NCBI RefSeq assembly: GCF_033708015.1
Contig: NZ_CP137920.1
Location: 2,728,001 to 2,792,000 of the forward strand
DNA: 64,000 nucleotides
From: Proteus vulgaris
GTDB taxonomy: Bacteria > Pseudomonadota > Gammaproteobacteria > Enterobacterales > Enterobacteriaceae
Direction: 5' to 3'
The translations under genes were made by a program, and so were the position numbers. Below, in pieces: positions 23,265 to 30,644 of this stretch (the first letter of the stretch is position 1; every line of letters begins with the position of its first letter). A model generated the notes under the pieces. It worked only from the letters and a program-made list of their open reading frames with translations, did not search any database and was not told the DNA's origin.

Positions 23265-23603
23265 ATGACAGATAAACTCAAAGAAGAAATTAACGCACTT
23301 CAAGGTAGAGCAGCAATGGCAAATATCGATGTATGCATCATGGTCAGGCTCTCCTTAACTATTCAAGCTGCATCTTATTTAATCGATAAGGGTAAACCAG
23401 AAGAAGCTAAAGATTGGCTGTTTGGTGCTCTAGAATGGGGAACTGATACAAATATCTTTGATGACCTGAAAGATAGCGACGGAAACTCAGAAGATATTCA
23501 AGCTTGGTTCGATAAGCGAGTGGAAGGCGAAATTAGTTTAGATGAGGCTTTTAAATTAATTCGCTCGCGTTACCCTGAAATCGAAAAGCTACGGACAGCT
23601 TAA
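23265..23603 (+). CDS. Hypothetical phage protein (112 aa)
   Basis: 112 residues from ATG at 23265 (ACAGGAG upstream), helical and acidic (KLKEEINALQGRAAMANIDV, then PEEAKDWLFGALEWG). The helix pairs suggest a small repeat-like bundle. Function unknown. Confidence 0.6.
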   Translation: MTDKLKEEINALQGRAAMANIDVCIMVRLSLTIQAASYLIDKGKPEEAKDWLFGALEWGTDTNIFDDLKDSDGNSEDIQAWFDKRVEGEISLDEAFKLIRSRYPEIEKLRTA

Positions 23604-23639
23604 TTTAACTCGCAGGGATGCAATAAAGAGGAATGAATA

Positions 23640-23921
23640 ATGGCAATAGTTCAGTTTTATATAGCAGGCGGTAAAGGCGAAGACCCATCAGGAATTAGTG
23701 AAGAAAACCTCTATGAATTACCAGATGATCATAACTTCAGTGCTGATGATGACCTCGATTCATGTATTGAAGCATGTGCAGAATATTATCACGCTGACTG
23801 TGATGGATGGGAGGATCAATGGCCGTTGTTATTCATGTTATGGATTGACGACCAATATCTTGGCACGTTTGAAGTTGAGCGTGAGTTTGACCCAGTGTTT
23901 TCAGCAAATAAGGTGGAATGA
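23640..23921 (+). CDS. Acidic hypothetical phage protein (93 aa)
   Basis: 93 residues, strongly acidic (LPDDHNFSADDDLDSCIEAC, then DCDGWEDQWPLLFMLWIDDQ). AGAGGAATGAATA precedes the start. It has the look of a DNA mimic or of the small inhibitor proteins that early phage operons carry, but I cannot name it. Confidence 0.6.
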   Translation: MAIVQFYIAGGKGEDPSGISEENLYELPDDHNFSADDDLDSCIEACAEYYHADCDGWEDQWPLLFMLWIDDQYLGTFEVEREFDPVFSANKVE

Positions 23922-24095
23922 ATGAGTAAGCAGATGGTTTTAGTTGCAAGGACAAACAAGGTTGGCTCTGACTCTGAATGTGGGTTGGGCATTACTGAGA
24001 ACGAATGGGATAAATTAACCGAAGACGAACAATCAGAATATATCAATACTGCAATTGATAATCTTGTTGATTGGTATGTGAAGACAGAGGGATAA
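23922..24095 (+). CDS. Small acidic phage protein (57 aa)
   Basis: 57 residues, starting MSKQMVLVARTNKVGSDSEC, with GITENEWDKLTEDEQSEY in the middle. The start codon follows the previous stop directly with GGTGGAATGA ahead. Below the usual cut-off, but reading frame, ribosome site and spacing are good. Confidence 0.6.
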   Translation: MSKQMVLVARTNKVGSDSECGLGITENEWDKLTEDEQSEYINTAIDNLVDWYVKTEG

Positions 24096-24104
24096 GGTGG
24101 AGTG

Positions 24105-24308
24105 ATGGATAAATCAATACCAGATTTAGCAGCTGAGTTTCATTGTCTGCTAGCGAAAATGAAAGAAGTTCACGGCTCTGAAATAATATCATTAATAAAC
24201 ACCACTGAAGAAAACGTCAAAGCCGCGATTAGAACAAACCGAATGTTACTTCATAGTTACTCGTATGAATTAAATAAATTAAAAAAGCAGGTTAATGATA
24301 ATGGATAA
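24105..24308 (+). CDS. Small hypothetical phage protein (67 aa)
   Basis: 67 residues from ATG at 24105 (AAGGTGGAG upstream), a helical protein (DLAAEFHCLLAKMKEVHG, then ENVKAAIRTNRMLLHSYSY). Overlaps the next gene by 8 bases. Confidence 0.58.
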   Translation: MDKSIPDLAAEFHCLLAKMKEVHGSEIISLINTTEENVKAAIRTNRMLLHSYSYELNKLKKQVNDNG

Positions 24309-24609
24309 ATCAAGACAGCAGTTTGAAGAGTTTATAAGTAAAGGTGATTATCCTTGGGTGAAAGGTATTATCCCTGTCATGTTGATGGTGTGGGAAGCAT
24401 CACGCGAGAGTTTGGAAAAAGAACGTGACGAAGCCATTAAGCATTTAATTTTAGTTTTCCGGCAATATGCAAATAACGATCATTTATTTATGTCCGCCGG
24501 TGAGGATGCTTGCGAATTTTTAGATAATTTAGGTTACGGAATTGATACTGGTCGAAATCTCGAATTAACTGATAAAGGTAAGCAATTAATTAAAGAAGAT
24601 TGGGAGTGA
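24301..24609 (+). CDS. Hypothetical phage protein (102 aa)
   Basis: 102 residues from ATG at 24301. The beginning SRQQFEEFISK and the middle VWEASRESLEKERDEA are typical of the many enterobacterial prophage proteins of unknown role that pair a short helical N-terminus with a variable tail. Confidence 0.62.
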   Translation: MDKSRQQFEEFISKGDYPWVKGIIPVMLMVWEASRESLEKERDEAIKHLILVFRQYANNDHLFMSAGEDACEFLDNLGYGIDTGRNLELTDKGKQLIKEDWE

Positions 24610-24618
24610 AAATAAAAG

Positions 24619-24885
24619 ATGAATAAAAATGAACTTCAAGTATTAATCGATTATACCAAAGGCATGATTGCAGATAATAAAGAACCAGAAAAGAAAGTTA
24701 TTATTGCATTGTGTGATGAGCTGGAGAGAATAACTAAATTAGAGCCTGTCGCTTGGATGTACCCTGTATTTCATGATGAGAAAATGCAATTCACTACTGA
24801 CGCAGTTGCATCTGAAAATATAGATATTCATTTTCAATCCCATGGCTCACCATTTAAAGTAACACAACTCTACCACTTAGATTAA
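24619..24885 (+). CDS. Hypothetical phage protein (88 aa)
   Basis: 88 residues; helical first half (LQVLIDYTKGMIADNKEPEK), then the phrase LEPVAWMYPVF and a C-terminal VTQLYHL. The PVAWMY...PLY-like pattern is common in prophage hypotheticals. Function unknown. Confidence 0.62.
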   Translation: MNKNELQVLIDYTKGMIADNKEPEKKVIIALCDELERITKLEPVAWMYPVFHDEKMQFTTDAVASENIDIHFQSHGSPFKVTQLYHLD

Positions 24886-24891
24886 ATAACC

Positions 24892-25065
24892 ATGCAAATA
24901 ATAGGATATGTATTACTCATGCTAATACATGGTTCTGCTGTACCTGTAACGGAAGATATATACACGCAATCGGGATGCAATAAACGTGCTGAATATTTAA
25001 TGTCAGTGAGGAATGTTGAAGTTATTTGTGGTGAGGTAATGAGAAATGAGCAAATTAAAAGATAA
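24892..25065 (+). CDS. DUF1482-like small exported protein (57 aa)
   Basis: 57 residues, beginning MQIIGYVLLMLIHGSAVPVT, a signal-like helix, followed by a short region with two Cys (SGCNKRAEY, EVICGEV). This recalls the DUF1482 prophage family. It overlaps the next gene by 20 bases. Below the usual cut-off. Confidence 0.55.
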   Translation: MQIIGYVLLMLIHGSAVPVTEDIYTQSGCNKRAEYLMSVRNVEVICGEVMRNEQIKR

Positions 25066-25264
25066 AATAATTAGTCTACTTAAAAATAATCAGTTAACCA
25101 TAGATGAATTATATTACTTATGTAGTCCTGAATACTCTAAAAGTCAGGTTAGTTGTGTAATTAGTCACTTGGAAGCAGGTGGAATTATTAAGAAAAATAC
25201 TTGTGAATATTGGGAGTTAATTAATGAAACAAGTTCAAGCAATGACGACGTTAGTTTTAATTGA
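25046..25264 (+). CDS. Small winged-helix-like protein (72 aa)
   Basis: 72 residues. KIISLLKNNQLTIDELYYLC then SKSQVSCVISHLEAGGIIKK has the spacing of a winged helix DNA-binding domain. It may regulate the operon or host genes. Low certainty on function. Confidence 0.58.
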   Translation: MSKLKDKIISLLKNNQLTIDELYYLCSPEYSKSQVSCVISHLEAGGIIKKNTCEYWELINETSSSNDDVSFN

Positions 25265-25442
25265 TGGTGTTACATATCAAATAGCTCTACCTAAGCAATA
25301 TGTCTCTCTTCAGGCAAAGCAGGCGTTAATGTTTGCGCAGGAGTTCGGTGGTGTAATTATCCCCTGTACGTTTACTCACATAAAGCCAATGGAAGCAGAT
25401 GGATTGCCTTTTAATATAGGTGATAACAAGGATGAAAGCTGA
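25224..25442 (+). CDS. Small hypothetical phage protein (72 aa)
   Basis: 72 residues, beta rich (TLVLIDGVTYQIALPKQY), overlapping both neighbours (41 and 11 bases). Possible family of short prophage proteins encoded before Dam-type methylases; unnamed. Confidence 0.55.
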   Translation: MKQVQAMTTLVLIDGVTYQIALPKQYVSLQAKQALMFAQEFGGVIIPCTFTHIKPMEADGLPFNIGDNKDES

Positions 25443-25977
25443 CTACGGAGGTAGCCACACACCAAAGGAATTGCGTGATAGATGGCAAACTCCCCTACCT
25501 TTATTCACAGCACTGGACGCTGAATTCGGTTTCTATTTAGATGCCGCCGCTAATAAAAATAATGCACTCTGCTCTCATTATCTCACCGAAAAAGACAACT
25601 CGTTAAATTGCGACTGGGAAAGCTACGGTGCTATTTGGATTAATCCTCCCTATTCAGATATTCAGCCTTGGATTAATAAAGCCGACGAACAATGCAAAAA
25701 GCAATTGCAGCCTGTCGTGATGTTAATTCCTGCTGATACTTCTGTCGGTTGGTTTAATTCTGCATTAGAAACAGTTGATGAAGTGAGACTAATTACAGGA
25801 GGAAGAATATCTTTTATCAATGCAGGAACAAACAAGCCCGTCAATGGAAATAATAAAGGATCAATGCTTTTAATATGGCGACCATACATCAAACCACGAA
25901 AGATAATTAATACTGTCGATAGAGACGAGTTAATTAATATCGGCAATAAAATACTAAATGAATGGAAAATAGCATAG
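25432..25977 (+). CDS. Dam-type DNA N6-adenine methyltransferase
   Basis: 181 residues from ATG at 25432 (AAGG upstream). Family features: RWQTPLPLFTALDAEFGFYLDAAAN in pieces at about 16-40, the catalytic NPPYSD near 80, then VVMLIPADTSVGWF and GGRISF. It has the length of the phage Dam-like methylases (PF05869), which modify phage DNA and protect it from restriction. Target site cannot be read from the sequence. Confidence 0.9.
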   Translation: MKADYGGSHTPKELRDRWQTPLPLFTALDAEFGFYLDAAANKNNALCSHYLTEKDNSLNCDWESYGAIWINPPYSDIQPWINKADEQCKKQLQPVVMLIPADTSVGWFNSALETVDEVRLITGGRISFINAGTNKPVNGNNKGSMLLIWRPYIKPRKIINTVDRDELINIGNKILNEWKIA

Positions 25978-25984
25978 GTGAATT

Positions 25985-26191
25985 ATGAGATTAATAATTC
26001 GCGGTGAAGTCACGCCCACAGAAAGGATTGCTATTAATAAGGCACTGGAAGCTCATAAAAAGAAATATAATCGAACTGGAATAATCGTTAGCCACAAAAT
26101 AAAGATAGGAAAGAATATTTATCCCGTCGAAATAGAAAACTGTCGTAAATCATATATGGTCACTTTGCGTAATAAAAGGCAAAGACTATGA
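25985..26191 (+). CDS. Small basic hypothetical phage protein (68 aa)
   Basis: 68 very basic residues (EAHKKKYNRTGIIVSHKIKI, then RKSYMVTLRNKRQRL). Overlaps the next start by 4 bases. Might bind nucleic acid. Confidence 0.6.
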   Translation: MRLIIRGEVTPTERIAINKALEAHKKKYNRTGIIVSHKIKIGKNIYPVEIENCRKSYMVTLRNKRQRL

Positions 26192-26403
26192 ATCAGCAGG
26201 CAATGGAAAACGCACGAAGGCAAATAGCAAAGGAATGCTTAATCGAACTCAGAAGCCACGGAATACCCAGCGACAAACTTACAACTCAGATCCTCGATAA
26301 ATACACACCGAAGTTTAAGCCTCTAAATAACATGAACTATCAGGACAAGATGGTCCCATCGTATTACCTGCGGAAATTACAAAAGGAAGAGAAAGATGGA
26401 TAG
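26188..26403 (+). CDS. Small hypothetical phage protein (71 aa)
   Basis: 71 residues, basic and helical at the start (NARRQIAKECLIELRSHG), with DKMVPSYYLRKLQKE at the end. Overlaps the excisionase-like gene by 8 bases. No family recognised. Confidence 0.58.
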   Translation: MNQQAMENARRQIAKECLIELRSHGIPSDKLTTQILDKYTPKFKPLNNMNYQDKMVPSYYLRKLQKEEKDG

Positions 26404-26584
26404 TTTACAGCCAGACTCATGGGTAGATTTAAAATTTATTATGTCTGACACTGGGTTTAAGAAAACATTTGTTTACGATCGAATAAAAGAAGGAAAACTA
26501 CCGCAATCAACATTGATACACGGCAGAGCGAGGTGGCTATACTCAGATGTGCTAGAGCTTAAAAGAAAGTTGATGTCATCGTGA
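26396..26584 (+). CDS. Excisionase/AlpA-like DNA-binding protein
   Basis: 62 residues. WVDLKFIMSDTGFKKTFVYD then RIKEGKLPQS and ARWLYSDVLELKRK has the winged-helix pattern of AlpA/excisionase proteins. It is the last gene of the pL operon, and its end overlaps the end of the convergent integrase gene by 9 bases, as xis genes often do. Confidence 0.75.
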   Translation: MDSLQPDSWVDLKFIMSDTGFKKTFVYDRIKEGKLPQSTLIHGRARWLYSDVLELKRKLMSS

Positions 26585-27733
26585 TATCTCATCGATGTAA
26601 TCAGCAAACCACTGCATCATCTCCCTTCTCTTATCCAGATACTCAGCATGATTATAAACACCTCGAATGGTGCTTTTATCAACGTGCGCCAACTGCCTTT
26701 CTATTAAATCACGGTTGAAACCATGCTCATTCAATATTGTACTGAACTGATGGCGGAAACCGTGTCCACTCGCCAACCCATCATAGCCGATTTGTTTGAT
26801 AACCATTAGCACGGAGTTCTCGCTGATCGGCTTTCTTTTATCACTTCTTCCAGCAAAAACAAAATCTGATATATCACCAGTCATTGATTTCATCTTTAGC
26901 AAAAGAGACTCAACCTGCTTTGACATTGGAACAATATGAGGCTTTCTGCTTTTCATAACCTCCGGCCTAATGTTTATAGTTTTTCCATCAAAATCTATAT
27001 CAGACCATAACAGGTTTCTCATTTCCTTTGTTCTTACTGCTGTATATTGTAAGAATTCGGTGGCTAGCTTGCTGATGATGCTACCAGTAAAAGATTGAAG
27101 TGATTTATTAAAGTCAGGGATCTGCTCTTTAGTTAAGAACGGGAAATGTTTCTTTCTGTATCCTTTTTCTGCATCAGCTAAATCAGGTGCTGGGTTGTAC
27201 TTTGCTCTACCTGTAATAATTGCATATCTGAACACTTCGCCACATCTACGCCTAGCCTTACTAGCTCTCTCCATCGCCCCCCTTTCTTCGAACTTCCTTA
27301 TTACCTTTAGAAGCAATGTTGGTGCTATATCATCCATCTTGTAATTGCCTAAAATTGGTAAGATGTCAGATGAAAACATAGATTGAAGTTCTTTTCTGTA
27401 TTTTTCTGACCATGTATCTTTTTTATAATCAAACCACTCATTAAAAACATCAACAAACAAATCTTTATTACTTTCTTCTTTTTTGGCTTGATTGATATCA
27501 ATTCCTTTTGATAGTTCTTTTTTTAACTCAAATACTTTTTCTCTTGCTTTTTGGAGAGACAGTTCTGACAATTTACCAAGAGAATATGTCTTTTCTTTAC
27601 CCATAAACTGATATCTCATCTGCCAAGCTTTGACACCTGTTACTGGTATAAATAGATAAAGGCCGTTACCGTCGGAAACCCTATACGGTTTATCCTTTGC
27701 TTTAAATGATGATATCTGCTTTACAGTTAGCAT
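26576..27733 (-). CDS. int: Tyrosine-recombinase integrase (P4-like)
   Basis: 385 residues. The N-terminal DUF4102-type domain begins MLTVKQISSFKAKDKPYRVS and reads DGNGLYLFI. Catalytic residues in order: Arg in AVRTKEMRNLLW, HGFRHQF, the late LAHVD and Tyr in VYNHAEYLDKRR. It integrates the phage at the tRNA-Arg gene 160 bases upstream. Its start codon overlaps repeats of TGGGTAAA. Confidence 0.93.
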   Translation of the reverse strand: MLTVKQISSFKAKDKPYRVSDGNGLYLFIPVTGVKAWQMRYQFMGKEKTYSLGKLSELSLQKAREKVFELKKELSKGIDINQAKKEESNKDLFVDVFNEWFDYKKDTWSEKYRKELQSMFSSDILPILGNYKMDDIAPTLLLKVIRKFEERGAMERASKARRRCGEVFRYAIITGRAKYNPAPDLADAEKGYRKKHFPFLTKEQIPDFNKSLQSFTGSIISKLATEFLQYTAVRTKEMRNLLWSDIDFDGKTINIRPEVMKSRKPHIVPMSKQVESLLLKMKSMTGDISDFVFAGRSDKRKPISENSVLMVIKQIGYDGLASGHGFRHQFSTILNEHGFNRDLIERQLAHVDKSTIRGVYNHAEYLDKRREMMQWFADYIDEISR

Positions 27734-27735
27734 TT

Positions 27736-27781
27736 TGGGTAAAATCTCACTGGGTAAAAAAATTTACCCAATATTTACCCA
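27736..27781. repeat. Four TGGGTAAA copies at the int promoter
   Basis: TGGGTAAA at 27736-27743 and 27751-27758, and its reverse complement at 27763-27770 and 27774-27781. They lie directly upstream of int between the start codon and the attachment gene; likely integrase arm or regulator sites. Confidence 0.6.
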
Positions 27782-27801
27782 ATAAAGATGGCGGTTGTCA
27801 A

Positions 27802-27896
27802 CGAACTAATGCGAACTGTAACGGAAAGGAAATTGCTGTGTGTATTGGTTTTTGCGGGATTTTACGAACCAAGGCGAACTAATGCGGACTTGTAAC
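27802..27896. repeat. Two CGAACTAATGCG repeats next to the attachment gene
   Basis: CGAACTAATGCGAACTGTAAC (with one extra T and one change) occurs at 27802-27822 and 27875-27896, the second ending at the tRNA 3' end. Position suggests integrase/Xis arm sites or a partly duplicated attachment flank. Confidence 0.5.
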
Positions 27897-27971
27897 TGGC
27901 GTTCCCTACAGGAATCGAACCTGTAACTAGCCCTTAGGAGGGGCTCGTTATATCCATTTAACTAAGGGAAC
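27897..27971 (-). tRNA. argW: tRNA-Arg(CCU), phage attachment gene
   Basis: 75 nt with encoded CCA. Acceptor stem GTTCCCT/AGGGAAC, anticodon loop CTCCTAA giving CCU, T-loop GTTCGATTCC. Its 3' end faces the integrase gene. In E. coli argW is a known prophage site; the gene is intact here. The second attachment half must lie left of the window. Confidence 0.9.
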
Positions 27972-28097
27972 ATGCGTAGGTAGGTACTGTATAACTTATG
28001 GATGACCTGTATTTTACCCCCCTCACTCTCTATTAATCAAGTTTTAACGCACTGATATTGGAAGGAATTTTTTTGTTTCTTTTTTGAACAATGTGAT

Positions 28098-28877
28098 TTA
28101 ACTTAAAACTCTCAATTGTTTTAAAAAATATTTCGGTGAATATCCCATCTCTTTATTAAACATTGCACTAAAGGCGCTCGGATTTTCATAACCCAGTTCT
28201 AAAGCAATCTCAGTCACTGAATCACCTTTTTTTAAAGCCGTTAACGCATACATTAAACACGCTTTTTGTCGCCAATCTCGAAAAGAAAGCCCTGTTTCTT
28301 TATGAAAAAGACGAGTAAAAGTACGTAAGCTCTTATTTAATTTTTCAGCCCACATTTCTGGTGTCGTACGAATATTGGGTTGTGACATAAATTCAGTACA
28401 CAATTCATCTAATAAAGCATGTTGTGGTAATGGCGTAAAATAAGGTAATGGCTTGGCCTGGGCTAATTCATGACAAAGCAAAGTCAATAATGCGCTATCT
28501 CGCCCACCTAAATCGTAAAGTAAAGGAAGTTCATTAGCTGAAAGTAATAACTGATGTAGCAAAGGGGAAACTTGTAAAACCTCACAATATTCTGAGTAAC
28601 GAGGAATTTTGTTAGGCTCAATATAGAGACTATAAGTACAACTTCCTAACATTAGCACTTGATGTACTTTTTCTGCTGGGATCCACACACCACTGTAAGG
28701 TAATACAATCCATTGACCATCCTCCGTTTTAACTTTCATTACCCCATTAGGGGCATATAAAAATTGTGCTCGTCGATGATGGTGAGCTTCAAGTAATGTG
28801 TCATAAGGATAATCAGAGCCTAATGCTAAAATATCACGAGGAAGATTATCCACACTGTTGATATCGATATTACGCAT
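28098..28877 (-). CDS. AraC-family regulator
   Basis: 259 residues: an N-terminal cupin-like sensing half (HHHRRAQFLYAPNGVMKV, about 32-49) and a C-terminal double HTH (KLNKSLRTFTRLFHKETGLS, then ALELGYENPSAFSAMFNKEMG, about 180-245). Divergent from the TSUP transporter with a 104-base gap, so it may control it. Inducer unknown. Confidence 0.87.
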   Translation of the reverse strand: MRNIDINSVDNLPRDILALGSDYPYDTLLEAHHHRRAQFLYAPNGVMKVKTEDGQWIVLPYSGVWIPAEKVHQVLMLGSCTYSLYIEPNKIPRYSEYCEVLQVSPLLHQLLLSANELPLLYDLGGRDSALLTLLCHELAQAKPLPYFTPLPQHALLDELCTEFMSQPNIRTTPEMWAEKLNKSLRTFTRLFHKETGLSFRDWRQKACLMYALTALKKGDSVTEIALELGYENPSAFSAMFNKEMGYSPKYFLKQLRVLS

Positions 28878-28981
28878 AATATTTAAAATGTCCTAAATTC
28901 ATATGAATTTGTCATTATCGCGTGGGTAAGCCATCACATTATTCTATATTGTTAATCTCCTGACTCAACAGGAGATTTAAA

Positions 28982-29785
28982 ATGACACTCTGGCTGATTT
29001 CTTTTGGTTTAATTTCTGGCATCACAACATGGTTATTTGGCTTTGGTGGTGGCTTTGTCACAGTTCCCTTACTCTATACACTTATTCTGACAGTCTGGGG
29101 AATAGACAGTTTACCTGCTGAACATGCTATGCAAATCGCGGTTGCTACCTCTGCATTAATTATGTTGTTTTCTGCAACAGTCACAACGATCAAACACCAT
29201 AAAGCCAAAAGGCTTGATTGGAACATCATGTCCATTTTATTTGTCGGTATCGCTTTTGGCGGGATCTTAGGTGCGCTTCTCGCTTTAACGGTTGAAGGTG
29301 AGTGGATAAAATGGATCTTTATTGGTTATCTTTTCGTCACTATTTTAGACTGCTATTTTCGCCCTGGTTTTATGGCTCCCGCTCATAATCCCCAAAAAGT
29401 GACCAACACAAAAGAAAGCATCAATGGTACTGTAATTGGAATTATTGCTGCTTTTTTAGGCGTTGGTGGAAGTGTAATGACAGTACCTTTATTGCGCCGT
29501 AGAGGAACGCCAATGGCACAATCGGCAGCAATGGCTAATGCATTAACTTTACCTTTAGCACTTACAGCGACATTCACTTATATCGCACTTTCTTTCACAT
29601 CACCTTTAAATAGTGAATCTGGTTTTATTGGTTATATTTGGCTAAAAGCAGCATTTATTCTGATTTGTAGTACTTGGATTGGTTTGAAGATTTCTGAGCG
29701 CTTTTTATCTCGTATTCCCGACAAATGGCATGCGAGAATTTATCCTCTGTTACTGAGTCTTGTTTTAATTGTCATGCTGTTTTAA
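28982..29785 (+). CDS. TSUP (TauE/SafE) family membrane transporter
   Basis: 267 residues, about eight hydrophobic segments arranged as two halves with the repeated motif GFGGGFVTVPLL (near 20) and GVGGSVMTVPLL (near 161). This is the TSUP family of anion or sulfite/sulfonate exporters. AGGAGATTTAAA precedes the start. Substrate cannot be read; the neighbouring phs operon makes a sulfur anion tempting, but that is inference. Confidence 0.85.
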   Translation: MTLWLISFGLISGITTWLFGFGGGFVTVPLLYTLILTVWGIDSLPAEHAMQIAVATSALIMLFSATVTTIKHHKAKRLDWNIMSILFVGIAFGGILGALLALTVEGEWIKWIFIGYLFVTILDCYFRPGFMAPAHNPQKVTNTKESINGTVIGIIAAFLGVGGSVMTVPLLRRRGTPMAQSAAMANALTLPLALTATFTYIALSFTSPLNSESGFIGYIWLKAAFILICSTWIGLKISERFLSRIPDKWHARIYPLLLSLVLIVMLF

Positions 29786-30644
29786 ACCCTTTCTTCTATA
29801 CAGAAACAGAAGATAAAAACACAATAATAATTGCATATAAAATGGTGATTTTGAGTATTCGGGAAAACGCCATTTTTTAACATTTTGCCCCATTTTTTTC
29901 CTATGCGTCTTCACTTACAATTAATGCGATTAAGACACATAAAACAAAAAAATATCTCTCTTTGACAATCATGATACAGTTCTATAACTATTAATATAAT
30001 TAATTAATATTTAAACATAATGAATAATAATTTATAAATTGTCTCACGTTTAATCTCCATCTGAATACATTTAACTGAGTGTTTTTCATACTGCTTGCCA
30101 CTAATTTATTTTTCTATTTTATTTGTATTTATTATTAAAATAATAAGTTAGCTATTTTTATAAGAAGATAGGTTAAGAAAAAAACAAAGTTAAATAATAT
30201 AAAAATATTATTTAATCTGATTATTTAAATAACAATTTAATTACAATAAAATTAATTTTCGATATATAAATTATTATATATCGATGGTTTTTCTTGTCAA
30301 TTTTTAATTATTATTAATCATATATTTTAAATACACTTTAATAGAATAAATTAATATCATAAGTTAGTGAATTTTAAAGAACAATCTATAACTGTTATAT
30401 CCCTCAAAATTCCCCATTCCTTCTCTAAATTTTTATAATAGCCATTAATAGAAGAAAATAATTATCATTTGATTCTGTCTATTTTAGTTAAATTATTTAG
30501 TGATATTTATTAACTTCTCATTCTCTATTATTTATTATTTACAACGAACTCATCACTTATAGATTAATAAAATGGAGGCACCTTCAAATATTTATTTAAC
30601 CGTCCGTATATAATATTTAGCTATAAGAAGAAACTGGAGGTTAT
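29786..30644. other. AT-rich intergenic region upstream of phsA
   Basis: 859 bases with no gene. It contains a perfect 26-bp palindrome at 30259-30284 (11-bp arms TCGATATATAA, 4-base centre) and several shorter AT dyads. Probably holds the phs promoter and anaerobic control sites; I could not place an exact FNR box. Confidence 0.5.

Noticed and set aside
1..27971. Retron, diversity-generating retroelement or toxin-antitoxin modules in the prophage
   Set aside because: No reverse transcriptase motif and no recognised toxin-antitoxin pair; the NTase-like cassette is listed only as a candidate.
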